Origin: JAFDZO01 sp044226845
Lineage (GTDB): Bacteria; Bacteroidota; Ignavibacteria; Tepidaquicellales; Tepidaquicellaceae
NCBI GenBank assembly: GCA_044226845.1
Contig: JBGAGG010000017.1
Coordinates: 41,157-105,156 of the forward strand
Reading direction: 5' to 3'
DNA length: 64,000 bases
The translations under genes were made by a program, and so were the position numbers. Each line of letters starts with the position of its first letter. The first letter of the stretch is position 1. The notes under the pieces were generated by a model. That model had not been told where the DNA came from, searched no databases, and worked only from the letters and a program-made list of their open reading frames with translations. This document shows, one piece after another, positions 27,890 through 37,355 of this stretch.

Positions 27890-28895
27890 TGAATTCAATA
27901 ATTTTACCGCGTTCTTTAATCGATCTGTCTGCGGCTTCAAGTATTCTTACTATTTTTAACCCATCATAAGCATTAGTAAGCGGCAATCTGTCTTCATTAA
28001 TGCTATCAACAAATTCTCTTGTTGCCAGTGCCAGCGCTTCCGTTTGTGCAACTTTAGGGGAATACATATCTCCTATCCTATATTGCACCAGTGCTTCATG
28101 AATACTGTCTTCTTCATCTTTTCTCATTAATACTCCGGAATCATACACCCGTATTTTTTCAACGTTCTCCATATCATCAAATACCAGCATCTTCTTCTTT
28201 CCACCAACAATTGTTCTTCTTATTTTTACAGGGGACGTCCAGTTAGAGTGGATATGAGCGAAACAATTATTCTCAAAATAAATGGAAAGATAGGCTATGT
28301 TTTCGTGGTCGTAAAAATTTGCAATACCGTTAGCAGCTATTCCTATAATTTTATTTTCAGGGAGTATGTAACTCATTATAGATAAATCATGGCAGGCTAA
28401 ATCCCATAACACATTCACATCATGCTGAAACAATCCGAGATTGATGCGGACGGAATCAAAATAAATAACATCTCCAAGCTCGCCCTTATCTACTAACTCT
28501 TTAATCTTTCTTACTGCTCCCGTATAAATAAAAGTATGGTCAACGAATAATTTTAATTTTTTCTTTTCACTAAGATTAATTAAATCTTCAGCATTTTTTG
28601 ATGAACCGGTAAAAGGTTTTTCTACCCAGACGTGCTTTCCGGCATTCAATGCTGCTTTTGCAAATTTATAGTGACTGCCAACCGGAGTTGCAATTATCAA
28701 TGCATCGAACTGATGATTTTTTAAAAGCTGATCAAAATCATTTACAGTTTCTACTGTCGGATATTTTAATTTTATGCGTGCAAGTCTTTTTTGATTATTA
28801 TCGCAGCAAATAATTTTATTTACTTCTTTTAAAGCGGCAAAATTTCTAACTAAATTAGGACCCCAGTATCCCAGACCAATAATCGCTATATTCAT
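27879..28895 (-). CDS. Gfo/Idh/MocA oxidoreductase, WlbA/WbpB-like
   Basis: The 338-residue protein opens with a Rossmann NAD motif IAIIGLGYWGPNLVRNFA, then HVWVEKPFTGSSKNAEDLI with the catalytic-Lys EKP motif, and VLWDLACHDLSIMSYIL carrying the family His. WlbA/WbpB oxidises UDP-N-acetylglucosaminuronic acid at C3, and the next gene encodes the matching N-acetyltransferase. The aminotransferase (WlbC/WbpE) and the UDP-GlcNAc 6-dehydrogenase that complete the pathway are not seen in the window. They may be elsewhere or the pair may serve another 3-amino sugar. Confidence 0.9.
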   Translation of the reverse strand: MNIAIIGLGYWGPNLVRNFAALKEVNKIICCDNNQKRLARIKLKYPTVETVNDFDQLLKNHQFDALIIATPVGSHYKFAKAALNAGKHVWVEKPFTGSSKNAEDLINLSEKKKLKLFVDHTFIYTGAVRKIKELVDKGELGDVIYFDSVRINLGLFQHDVNVLWDLACHDLSIMSYILPENKIIGIAANGIANFYDHENIAYLSIYFENNCFAHIHSNWTSPVKIRRTIVGGKKKMLVFDDMENVEKIRVYDSGVLMRKDEEDSIHEALVQYRIGDMYSPKVAQTEALALATREFVDSINEDRLPLTNAYDGLKIVRILEAADRSIKERGKIIEFNGK

Positions 28896-28924
28896 TATTC
28901 AAAAATTATAAAAAACAGCTAAGT

Positions 28925-30367
28925 TTATTTAGCACCCTTACCTGTAATCATTACAGGAACGGTCTTAAAAATTAATTGCAGGTCAAGCCACGGTGTAGCG
29001 TTGTTTACATAGTATATATCGAGAATTATGGAATCCTTAAATGAAACACTTCCTCTTCCGTTTATTTGCCAAACTCCGGTACATCCGGGAAGCACAGAGT
29101 GTCTTCTTTTATGCCATTCATCAAAAACTTCATATTCGTATGGAAGACATGGACGCGGACCGACAAGGCTCATATCCCCTTTAATTACATTGAATAACTG
29201 GGGAAGCTCATCAATAGAAGAGCGCCTTAAAAACTTCCCTATAGGTGTTACACGTTTCTCGTTTATTATTTTGGTAAGTTTTGTATTTTTGCCTGAGCTG
29301 CTACGAATGAACTCATGAACTTTTTTCTTATGTTCCTCATCTGACTCCGGTATATCTACCATAGAACGAAATTTATACAGGTTAAATTTTTTTCCGTTCT
29401 TTCCGATTCTCTCCTGGCAATATAATATGCTTCCTTTTGAAGTTACTTTAACCAGAATGGCTACACAGATAAGAAGAGGAGAAAGTAATATTAATCCGAT
29501 TGTTGAAGAAATAAAATCAAAGCTGCGCTTGAAAACGAGATTAATGCTTTTATTTACTTTCTCTGATAAATCAATAAGGGGCATTCCTGAATATGATTCT
29601 GTTACTATTTTTTCAGGTATAATGCTAAAAAGCTCCGATGAAAGTTTTACATTAAGATGCAGTAAATTACAATGGTCAATAATCTGCAGCAGCTTCTCGT
29701 AATCAATATCATCGGTTGCAATTATAACTTCATCAACTTTACTTCTCTGGCAAACATTTTTTATATCGTTCATTCCGCCTAAGGACTGAATGTTTCCATA
29801 GACAAAGCTTCCTGAAGTTGACTCATTATCAATAAATCCAAGAATATTTATACCATAAAAATCTTCAAACAGTATTTTTTCCGCTAGCAGCTTACCCGAT
29901 TTTCCGGCACCTACAATTATTACATTTCTCTTGATCAGCCTGTTTTTAGTAAAATATGAATACAAGGGTCTGAAAACTACAATTCGTGTAAATGTAACTA
30001 CAGTAATACCCAGAATTAAAAATGTAACTGCAACAGTTCTTGAACCCAAGACAATATCAAGCTGCAAGAAAAAAGAAATTAAGATGAGTATAAGACCGCC
30101 GTATAAAAATGATTTGATAATTGAAACTAATTGAATGGAGCGGGAAAGAAAAATATTAATTTTATAAAGATTATTGTTCTGAAAAATGAAAATTAAGAAT
30201 AAAGAAAATATAACGTTGATCAGATGAGTCGTTGGCAAATCTACATCTGCAAGAATTCTTTTGTGAAAAATCCTCTCGGAAATATATTCTGCAGCTATAA
30301 AAGAAGAACAGATTATTAGAAAATCCGCCAGTGCGTAAAAATACTTATATTTAGGATACTTTATCAA
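28925..30367 (-). CDS. Undecaprenyl-phosphate sugar phosphotransferase (WcaJ/WbaP-type polyisoprenyl transferase)
   Basis: The 480-residue protein has four to five N-terminal membrane helices, a Rossmann-like cytoplasmic domain (RNVIIVGAGKSGKLLAEKIL), a re-entrant helix (SINLVFKRSFDFISSTIGL) and the C-terminal bacterial sugar-transferase domain: YCQERIGKNGKKFNLYKFRS, FLRRSSIDELPQLFNVIKGD, MSLVGPRPCLPYE, and PGCTGVWQINGRG. It starts repeat-unit synthesis by placing a sugar-1-phosphate on undecaprenyl phosphate. The 164-base gap before it, AT-rich with a near-palindrome (about 30366-30410), is the largest in the locus and probably holds an internal promoter. Confidence 0.95.
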   Translation of the reverse strand: MIKYPKYKYFYALADFLIICSSFIAAEYISERIFHKRILADVDLPTTHLINVIFSLFLIFIFQNNNLYKINIFLSRSIQLVSIIKSFLYGGLILILISFFLQLDIVLGSRTVAVTFLILGITVVTFTRIVVFRPLYSYFTKNRLIKRNVIIVGAGKSGKLLAEKILFEDFYGINILGFIDNESTSGSFVYGNIQSLGGMNDIKNVCQRSKVDEVIIATDDIDYEKLLQIIDHCNLLHLNVKLSSELFSIIPEKIVTESYSGMPLIDLSEKVNKSINLVFKRSFDFISSTIGLILLSPLLICVAILVKVTSKGSILYCQERIGKNGKKFNLYKFRSMVDIPESDEEHKKKVHEFIRSSSGKNTKLTKIINEKRVTPIGKFLRRSSIDELPQLFNVIKGDMSLVGPRPCLPYEYEVFDEWHKRRHSVLPGCTGVWQINGRGSVSFKDSIILDIYYVNNATPWLDLQLIFKTVPVMITGKGAK

Positions 30368-30531
30368 TTTTTATTAATTAAAATTGCAGGGGTTAATTTT
30401 AATTAAAAATATAGTAATTAAAAAACTTTTGTAATAATTCGCTCTGGTAAAAATAAATAATAATTTCTTCACTTTTCAATAACATTAAAATCATACATTT
30501 TAATAGCAAGATACTTTAAAAGCACACTTTA

Positions 30532-31752
30532 TTAGCAAAGTTTACTGTATAAATCAACTAAATTTATTTTTGAGTTTTCCCAGTTAAAGGTCTTTTGGTA
30601 TCTTTTCATGCCTTCATTTCCTTTTTTACTCAGTAATTTCTTATCATTTAACATGAGCAAAATCTTTTCAGCAAATTCTTTATAATCGTAAGAATTACAA
30701 TATACTGCAGCATCTCCTGCAGAATATTTGTTTTCTTTAAGATCAAACGAAAGTATAGGCAGCCCGTGCGACATATATTCCATAATTTTAATCATGGTGG
30801 AAATATTGTTTTGAAGTGTGTACAAGTCGGGCGACAGACCAATTTGCGCAGTATTCAAATAAGCGTGAATTTTATCCCATGAAAGATAACCGGTAAATTT
30901 AACATTGTCATTTAGATTCAATTCTTTGTGCAGTTTTTTTAATTCTCCTATAAACGGACTTCTTTCAATATTGTCAGGTCCAATCAGGCAGCAATAAAAA
31001 TCACTGAATTTTTTATCACTGATTAAATAACTACAGGCTTTCAAAATCACATCAACTCCGTCATCTTCCCCCATCATTCCAAAAAAAACAAGCAAGTTAC
31101 TTTTTCCATTCTTAAGTGTTTCATCAGCGGGAATTTCCAATCTGTGGTCCAGTTCGGGGGCATTTCTTACAATAAATATTTTTTCAGAGTTTATTCTATA
31201 TTTATCTATCAAATATTCTTTATATGATTGATTAGTTACAACTATATAATCCGTAAGCAGTATATTTAATTTTTCAGTAAAATTTAAAATTGCAATAAAT
31301 ATTTTTTTCGTTAATGATTTTCTTCCTGCATACTTGGATTCAAAAGTATTTACAAATAAATCGTGTACATCAAAGATATATTTTGCTCCAAATGGTTTAT
31401 AAAAAATAAATATCAGGAAAAATAAATCAGGCGGATTTGCTGAATGAAAAACATGAATTTTTTTTTTGAAGTTGATAGACAACACCAGAAAAAATGTTCT
31501 CAGTAAATAATTAAAATATTCCACAATGTAGGAAATAAAACCTGTCCCCAAAACCACTTGTTTGTATCTGTGGATTTCTATTCCATCAATGTTGACGAAT
31601 TTCTCTTTATCTTTTTTACTGTCTTTAGGAGAAATAATACTGACTTCAAACCCCATCTCTTTTACAGCCTTTGCTTCTTTCCATACACGCTGGTCATCCG
31701 GAACTGAACAGTTCTCAACCACAAAAAGTATATGTTTACCAGGAGAGCCCAA
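30532..31752 (-). CDS. Glycosyltransferase family 4
   Basis: The 406-residue GT-B enzyme opens HILFVVENCSVPDDQRVWKE, a motif of a GT4 subgroup common in capsule clusters (D-x-R-V-W). The donor domain shows LVFFGMMGEDDGVDVIL, and the conserved acidic segment is STMIKIMEYMSHGLPILSF. The last residues KTFNWENSKINLVDLYSKL close the fold. Its start overlaps the dehydrogenase gene by 17 bases. The sugar is not predictable. Confidence 0.92.
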   Translation of the reverse strand: MGSPGKHILFVVENCSVPDDQRVWKEAKAVKEMGFEVSIISPKDSKKDKEKFVNIDGIEIHRYKQVVLGTGFISYIVEYFNYLLRTFFLVLSINFKKKIHVFHSANPPDLFFLIFIFYKPFGAKYIFDVHDLFVNTFESKYAGRKSLTKKIFIAILNFTEKLNILLTDYIVVTNQSYKEYLIDKYRINSEKIFIVRNAPELDHRLEIPADETLKNGKSNLLVFFGMMGEDDGVDVILKACSYLISDKKFSDFYCCLIGPDNIERSPFIGELKKLHKELNLNDNVKFTGYLSWDKIHAYLNTAQIGLSPDLYTLQNNISTMIKIMEYMSHGLPILSFDLKENKYSAGDAAVYCNSYDYKEFAEKILLMLNDKKLLSKKGNEGMKRYQKTFNWENSKINLVDLYSKLC

Positions 31753-33043
31753 TGTAATTAGCTTTCGTTCTTAGATTTTCATCCATCCTAATGAGGTCTA
31801 TTATAATCTTATTTTTTATTTTTAATATTTGCGATGTTGTTATAAATTTTGAATTGGCTATTAAAATAACATCACATTTATTCAATAATTCTTTAAACGA
31901 ATGAACCATGTAATCTGAAATTACCGGCAGCTCCTTAAATAAATATTCTTTATTTGCTCCTACAACATTTTCAAGATTCAGATTGGCATCAAATATTTTA
32001 ACTGAGTACTTTTTATCCAAAAGTTTTTTAGCGAGAGTAACATATGGACTGTTTCTTACATCATCCGTTCCTTCTTTAAAAGTAATACCTAGAAAGCCTA
32101 CCTTCTTTTTATTAGTCTGCTTTATTAGTTTAAAAGCCTTTTCAATGTGAGCTTCATTGGATTTTGTTATTCCTGATAGGACAGGCGTTTCTACTTTTAA
32201 AGTGCATGCAAGATTTTCCAGCGCAGTTAAATCTTTCGGAAGACAAGAACCGCCAAATGCAAATCCGGGCTTTAAATAGCTTTTGGAAATATTTAGTTTG
32301 TTATCTTTCAGAAATAATTCCATGAAATTATGCGAATCAATATTTAAAGCAGAACATATATTTCCTATCTCATTTGCAAAGCTGACTTTGAGAGCGTGGT
32401 AAGAATTATTAACAAACTTAATAAGCTCCGCATTTTGTACATCAGTGTATTCAACTTTAGCATTAATATTAGAATACAGTGAAGCAAGAAACTCCATAGC
32501 AGGTTTATTATTTCCTCCTATTAAAGTATAAGATGGATTGTAATAATCGTAAACAGCTGAACCTTCTCTTAAAAATTCCGGATTTGCTAAAACCGAAAAA
32601 TCTTTGTCAACTATTTTACCGGATATATCAGCAATAGTGTTTTCAATTTTGCGAACAGTTCCGGGAGGTACGGAAGATCTTATTGATACAATATGAAAAT
32701 CTTTTTTTGTCTTAAACGCCTCTGCAATTTGCTCAGCAACTTTAAAGACATGGGATAAATATAAGCTTCCATCATCTCCCGAAGGAGTTCCAACACATAT
32801 TATTGAAACATCGGAATTTTTTACTGCATAAAGATAATCATCTGTAGCTGTAATTTTTTTCTCTGCTACACCCTTATAAATTAACTCATTCAGACCGTCT
32901 TCTATTACAGTAGGCTTGCCGGCATTAATTAAATCCAGCTTGCTTGTATTTGAATCTACACCAACTACATTATGCCCGTCTGCAGCAAGGCACCCAAGAC
33001 TTACACATCCCACATATCCGATTCCAAAAACCGAAACATTCAT
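31736..33043 (-). CDS. GDP-mannose 6-dehydrogenase (AlgD-like)
   Basis: The 435-residue protein oxidises a nucleotide sugar to its uronic acid with NAD. It shows the Rossmann motif VSVFGIGYVGCVSLGCLAAD, ICVGTPSGDDGSL, NPEFLREGSAVYD, and the active-site Cys267 in GFAFGGSCLPKDL. Several stretches match AlgD rather than UDP-glucose dehydrogenases: KVSFANEIGNICSALNIDSH, DNKLNISKSYLKPGFAFGGS and VGANKEYLFKELPVISDYMV. GDP-mannuronate is therefore the likely product, consistent with gmd in the same locus also using GDP-mannose. The start overlaps the stop of asnB by 4 bases, so the two are coupled. UDP-sugar specificity cannot be fully excluded. Confidence 0.88.
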   Translation of the reverse strand: MNVSVFGIGYVGCVSLGCLAADGHNVVGVDSNTSKLDLINAGKPTVIEDGLNELIYKGVAEKKITATDDYLYAVKNSDVSIICVGTPSGDDGSLYLSHVFKVAEQIAEAFKTKKDFHIVSIRSSVPPGTVRKIENTIADISGKIVDKDFSVLANPEFLREGSAVYDYYNPSYTLIGGNNKPAMEFLASLYSNINAKVEYTDVQNAELIKFVNNSYHALKVSFANEIGNICSALNIDSHNFMELFLKDNKLNISKSYLKPGFAFGGSCLPKDLTALENLACTLKVETPVLSGITKSNEAHIEKAFKLIKQTNKKKVGFLGITFKEGTDDVRNSPYVTLAKKLLDKKYSVKIFDANLNLENVVGANKEYLFKELPVISDYMVHSFKELLNKCDVILIANSKFITTSQILKIKNKIIIDLIRMDENLRTKANYIGLSW

Positions 33044-34923
33044 TCTTTCACAAAATAATTTTCAAAAAAAGTTTTATACCACATTTCAAATGAAAGCAGG
33101 GCAAAAATGTGGCGCAAATAATTTTCTTTACCTGATTTATGCAAATCAATCATAATATTCAGATAATCTAAGTTAAAAAAATTTCTGCTCGCAGAATTTT
33201 TATCATTAAATATAATTTTTGCATCATCTGCAAAGCTTCCTTGAAGCCATTCATCCATCGGAGTTTCAAATCCTCTTTTTTTCCTATTTATAATTTCCTT
33301 CGGAAGCCATTTCTCAGCAGCTTTTTTGTGTATATATTTATGTTTGCTGCCTCTTAACTTAAGATCTGATGGAAGAGTCTCCAAAAAATTTACCAGATCT
33401 TTATCAAGATAAGGTACTCTCATTTCAAGTGAGTTAGCCATGGTCATTTTATCTCCGAACATTAGCAAATCATCTGAAAGCTTCATCCTTGTATCTATGA
33501 ACAATATTTTCGAAAGCGAGTTATCAAGTTTCTCTGTCCTGCCATAAAGAGGTCTTAATAAATCTAAATCTTCATCACTCATTTTATTTTTAACATCATC
33601 TTTTAATAACTTACTTTTTTGCTCTGGAGTAAAAATTGTATAAATTGCAAGAAATCTCTCAATTTCATTCGTGAACTGTGAGGCATACGATGCCCTTTTT
33701 AATCTTTCGTTTCTCGGCAGCATTTCTGAAAGCAAATTTAGTGGAAGAAGATTTAACAAAGTTTGATATTTGCTGATCTTGCTCTCACCGTAATATCTTT
33801 TATAACCGGCCAGAGGTTCATCGGCACCTTGCCCGGCAAGCACAACTTTAACATGAGCTGATGCAAGCTGTGACAGATAATATATTGCCGGAACAGTTGC
33901 CTCTGCAACCGGCTCCTCTAAATAATAAAATGATTTTTGGAAAAAGTTGATGTATTCCTCTTTCGATAAAGTTCTCGTGTAATTTTTAGAACCAATTACT
34001 TCGGCCGAGTAATTTGCATCATTAATTTCATTATAACTTCCTTCGCCTGTAAAACCGATTGTGAATGAATCATAATTTTCTTTTATCTCGTTTTTCATAA
34101 AATGACCAAGCACTGCAGAATCAATTCCTCCGCTTAAAAACAATCCAACCGGAACATCACTGGTTAACTGTCTGTTTACTGACTTTTCTAAAAGTCGTAT
34201 ATATTCTTCAACCGCATCCGCTTCTTTTATTGTGTTATCAATCTCAGGTTCAGATTTATCAAAAAAATTAAGCATACAACTTCCATCTAGATTATATTCC
34301 AGATATTCACCGGGTTTCAGCTTAAATATATTTTTGAATAATGTTTGAGGTGACGGATTGTATCTGTAAGTTAAAAAACTATTAAAAGCAGAGTAATCAA
34401 GCTCCCGTTTATAATCTTTATTCTGTAATATGGCTTTTATTTCAGAGCCAAAAGTAAGTCCGTTAGTTGTAAATGAATAATAAAGAGGCTTCACTCCAAA
34501 ATTATCTCTGGCAAGTACTACCTTATTTTTCTTTTTATCATAAATTGCAAAAGCAAACATACCGTTCAGTAAATTAAACCCATCAATGCCATATTTTAAA
34601 TATACATTCAAAATCGTTTCTGTATCAGAATTTGTTCTGAACTTCAAACCTTCCTTTAATAGCTCAGCATTTATATTTTTATAATTATAAATCTCTCCAT
34701 TAAAAGTTATTACACAGCTGTCATCGTAACTATACATTGGCTGATGGCCTGACTTTAAATCAATTATACTTAATCTTCTGTGAACAAATCCTACGCCTTT
34801 CTCTCTGTCAATATAAATTCCATTGTCATCCGGACCTCTGTGTCTGATAACTTCAGACATCTTTTCAAGTAAAGATTCATTTAGATTACCTGAAGTATCC
34901 ACAACTCCTGCAATGCCGCACAT
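33040..34923 (-). CDS. asnB: Glutamine-dependent asparagine synthetase family amidotransferase
   Basis: The 627-residue protein has both domains intact. The glutaminase has the Cys2 nucleophile (MCGIAGVVD), RHRGPDDNG and FNGEIYNY. The synthase domain has the ATP pyrophosphatase loop LFLSGGIDSAVLG at residues 262-274 and GQGADEPLAGYKRYYG. In free-living bacteria AsnB makes asparagine, but copies within polysaccharide loci (WbpS type) amidate uronic acids. The overlap with the uronic-acid dehydrogenase and the location deep in the cluster favour a sugar role. Its start also overlaps the acyltransferase stop by one base. Confidence 0.93.
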   Translation of the reverse strand: MCGIAGVVDTSGNLNESLLEKMSEVIRHRGPDDNGIYIDREKGVGFVHRRLSIIDLKSGHQPMYSYDDSCVITFNGEIYNYKNINAELLKEGLKFRTNSDTETILNVYLKYGIDGFNLLNGMFAFAIYDKKKNKVVLARDNFGVKPLYYSFTTNGLTFGSEIKAILQNKDYKRELDYSAFNSFLTYRYNPSPQTLFKNIFKLKPGEYLEYNLDGSCMLNFFDKSEPEIDNTIKEADAVEEYIRLLEKSVNRQLTSDVPVGLFLSGGIDSAVLGHFMKNEIKENYDSFTIGFTGEGSYNEINDANYSAEVIGSKNYTRTLSKEEYINFFQKSFYYLEEPVAEATVPAIYYLSQLASAHVKVVLAGQGADEPLAGYKRYYGESKISKYQTLLNLLPLNLLSEMLPRNERLKRASYASQFTNEIERFLAIYTIFTPEQKSKLLKDDVKNKMSDEDLDLLRPLYGRTEKLDNSLSKILFIDTRMKLSDDLLMFGDKMTMANSLEMRVPYLDKDLVNFLETLPSDLKLRGSKHKYIHKKAAEKWLPKEIINRKKRGFETPMDEWLQGSFADDAKIIFNDKNSASRNFFNLDYLNIMIDLHKSGKENYLRHIFALLSFEMWYKTFFENYFVKE

Positions 34924-35435
34924 TACTTTCTTGAGCGGATTAATTTAGCAGGATTGCCTGCAACAATTGAATACTGTTCAACACTTTTAGTTACAACAGA
35001 TCCTGCTGCAATTACTGAGCCTTTGCCAATTTTTATACCGGGAAGAATTATAGCTCTTGCACCAATCCATACATCATCTTCAATTATTGTTTGCTCATAA
35101 AATTTCACGCCCTGCTTAATCATTGGAATATTAACGTTGTCAATATTATGCCCGTAATTTAAAATCATAACATAAGGAGCAATCATAACATCATTTCCTA
35201 TTTTACAATTTCTTATCCAGCACTCTTCGTTTATCTGAGAATTATTACCTATTTCAATATCCCTTCCGTCACCAAAAAAAATATTACTTTCTAAAGTAAC
35301 CTTTGAACCGGTATTTCTAACAAATCCTTTTGCTAAAAATACACGCACAGCGTTAAACAACTTTCCCAATGGAAAATTTGAGTTCGGTAGATGTTTACCT
35401 ATCAGATAGTATAAAAAAGCAAAAATTGATTTCAT
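34923..35435 (-). CDS. Hexapeptide-repeat acetyltransferase (WcaF/VatD-like)
   Basis: The 170-residue left-handed beta-helix protein shows GSKVTLESNIFFGDGRDIEI, WIRNCKIGNDVMIAPYVMIL, the catalytic-type His in NYGHNIDN, DDVWIGARAIILPGIKIGKG and AAGSVVTKSVEQYSIVAGNPAKLI. This pattern is typical of O-acetyltransferases of the WcaF/CysE group that use acetyl-CoA. It probably acetylates a sugar of the polymer. The sequence lacks the alpha-helical insertion of other members. Confidence 0.88.
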   Translation of the reverse strand: MKSIFAFLYYLIGKHLPNSNFPLGKLFNAVRVFLAKGFVRNTGSKVTLESNIFFGDGRDIEIGNNSQINEECWIRNCKIGNDVMIAPYVMILNYGHNIDNVNIPMIKQGVKFYEQTIIEDDVWIGARAIILPGIKIGKGSVIAAGSVVTKSVEQYSIVAGNPAKLIRSRK

Positions 35436-35436
35436 T

Positions 35437-36228
35437 TTATTTTTCTGCTGTTACAAAAATTTTATATCCTGAATTTTTATATTTTTTTTCAATTACCATT
35501 ATTAAAGGATATAAGGGAAGCAACAAAAAAAATGATACGACTCCGATTTTTTCAGAAAACACCTCATAAAAAACAGATATTCTACTTCCTATAATATAAT
35601 TAGCTTCAATATTTTTAAATCCTGCCTGACTAAGTTTTTTTGATATAGATTCCAATGTATATATTTGCGCGCAATAACATTCTTTCATGTGTTTTCTTTT
35701 ATACTCTTCAGAAATATATTTTGAGTTTAAACTGTCAACCGTTGCAAGAAGCTTGCCGCCAGGTTTAAGAACTCTGAAAATTTCAGAAAAAGCTATAGCA
35801 TCATTATATAAATGTTCAAAGGTGCAAACACTAACCACTTTATCAAATGAGTTGGAATCAAATTCTAAATTTTCCGCACTTCCTGAAACAAAAGAACAGC
35901 TACCTGAATAATTTTTCTTTGCAATATTCAGATGCTCCTGATAAGGTTCAACACCTGTAATCTTTGAGCAAAACTTACCGAAATAATTAGTCCAGTAACC
36001 GTCTCCGCTGCCTATATCAAGTACTATATCGCTTTTACGGAAATTTCCGGATTCTTTTATACAGTTAATTTCTATCTTTCGACATGCATTAATTTTTTTT
36101 ATAAGAACATTTACGAAATGAACATTCTTAAAATAATTAATAATTCTCCTGTAAAAAGAATTATCCGGTATTAATACCTGGCCGTCCAAATCAATATAAA
36201 TATGATAAAGCAAGATACATTGGGGCAT
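35437..36228 (-). CDS. Class I SAM-dependent methyltransferase
   Basis: The core fold is clear: motif I VLDIGSGDGYWTNYFGKFC, motif II KITGVEPYQEHLNIAKK, VSGSAENLEFDSNSFDKVVS, and CTFEHLYNDAIAFSEIFRVL KPGG as in the UbiE/Methyltransf_11 group. A hydrophobic segment near the C-terminus (IGVVSFFLLLPLYPLIMVI) suggests membrane contact. The first ATG at 36228 lies 38 bases inside the upstream gene; the residues it adds (MPQCILLYHIYIDLDG) look like frame noise, so translation may really start at a TTG or other codon near 36190. Role: sugar or lipid-linked precursor methylation. Confidence 0.85.
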   Translation of the reverse strand: MPQCILLYHIYIDLDGQVLIPDNSFYRRIINYFKNVHFVNVLIKKINACRKIEINCIKESGNFRKSDIVLDIGSGDGYWTNYFGKFCSKITGVEPYQEHLNIAKKNYSGSCSFVSGSAENLEFDSNSFDKVVSVCTFEHLYNDAIAFSEIFRVLKPGGKLLATVDSLNSKYISEEYKRKHMKECYCAQIYTLESISKKLSQAGFKNIEANYIIGSRISVFYEVFSEKIGVVSFFLLLPLYPLIMVIEKKYKNSGYKIFVTAEK

Positions 36229-37351
36229 TCACCCACCTGTCCATTGCAGTTGTATAAGTAAAGTATTTCGTCTTCATATAATTATAATAACCTTCTTCAT
36301 TCCACAAAATTTTATCGGTCTCTTCAAAAACTTTGTCAATCATTTTATCATTTGTGACATTTACTTTATGCATATAATAAAGTGTCTGTAATGTCTGAGC
36401 AAAATTTTGTCCATCAATAGGATACAAACTATTATTGTAATATTTGGGTAAATATTCTTTAGTGAAAAAATTTTCTAAAAAATATTTTACACCTTTTTCC
36501 AGAAATACTTCATCGAACACTTCACCATTTAGTTTAGCTATAGATAATCCCTCTAATACATAGCCGGTATGAAAACCATCAATGAAATCTGCTTTAGTGC
36601 CGGCTGAGTAATTCCATGAGCCGTCAGCATTTTGTCCCTTCCTTAAAAACTCAATGGTCTTCTGAATATGCTCATTGTATTTATTTTCATTAAACATTTT
36701 TTTATAACGGGAAATAAATCCCACCATTAAGGCGTTAACATTATATACGGGAGTTTTTAAGCCTTCCCAGTAATTCCATATCAGAGTACTTTCTGTTTCC
36801 GTGTATCCTAATTCTTTCTCAATAAAATTAATAGTTAAATCGATAAGTTTTTTAATCTTTAGACATACATCTTTGTTATCAAGTTCTTTATGAACATTAT
36901 AATAATCTAAAAGTGAATTCAGCACATTAATTGCATTAAATAAATTAGCCGAACTTTCATTTGCCTGAACAAATCTTGTAGTGAAATAAAATCGCAGGCC
37001 CCATCCGATGCCATTTGATTGCTTTAAGTCCATATTTCCTAAAATTATAAAATACTTTTCCGCGTTGAATAAATATTTTTCATCGTTTGTTTTTTCATAA
37101 AGAATGCATGAAGCTGAAAGTAAATCGGAAACTGTTTTCAAATGAACCATTTTTTTAATTCCAACAATACTTCTTATATTAACAGGAATCAAACGTATAA
37201 ACTGCAGCCAAAGTCTTTCTAAAATCCTGATTTTAAAAAAAAGTTTTCGCAGCGGAGTATTCAGACCGTCATAAGGATCAAAGGATCTTAATTCAGTTTT
37301 TTCAAAATGAGATTCAAGCTGAGCAATCCTTTTTTCTATCAATGCTCTCAA
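36191..37351 (-). CDS. Alpha/alpha-toroid protein of unknown activity in a polysaccharide locus
   Basis: The 386-residue protein has no signal peptide. It is all-helical, and repeated helix pairs with GWGLRFYF, WNYWEGLKTPVYN and NADGSWNYSAGTKADFIDGF suggest an (alpha/alpha)6 barrel, as in polysaccharide lyases, GH88 and C5-epimerase-associated proteins. Tryptophans and acidic residues cluster at the loop ends. The N-terminal phrase SFDPYDGLNTPLRKLF is a signature of a group found in capsule loci and sometimes mislabelled. I would call it an unassigned carbohydrate-active protein. Its position between two transferases suggests a cytoplasmic role on the sugar chain. Confidence 0.7.
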   Translation of the reverse strand: MRALIEKRIAQLESHFEKTELRSFDPYDGLNTPLRKLFFKIRILERLWLQFIRLIPVNIRSIVGIKKMVHLKTVSDLLSASCILYEKTNDEKYLFNAEKYFIILGNMDLKQSNGIGWGLRFYFTTRFVQANESSANLFNAINVLNSLLDYYNVHKELDNKDVCLKIKKLIDLTINFIEKELGYTETESTLIWNYWEGLKTPVYNVNALMVGFISRYKKMFNENKYNEHIQKTIEFLRKGQNADGSWNYSAGTKADFIDGFHTGYVLEGLSIAKLNGEVFDEVFLEKGVKYFLENFFTKEYLPKYYNNSLYPIDGQNFAQTLQTLYYMHKVNVTNDKMIDKVFEETDKILWNEEGYYNYMKTKYFTYTTAMDRWVNAPMYLALSYLY

Positions 37352-37355
37352 AATC

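Noticed and set aside
27890..27940. The longer start of the WlbB-like gene
   Set aside because: It would overlap the WlbA-like gene by 62 bases and add residues absent from homologues.
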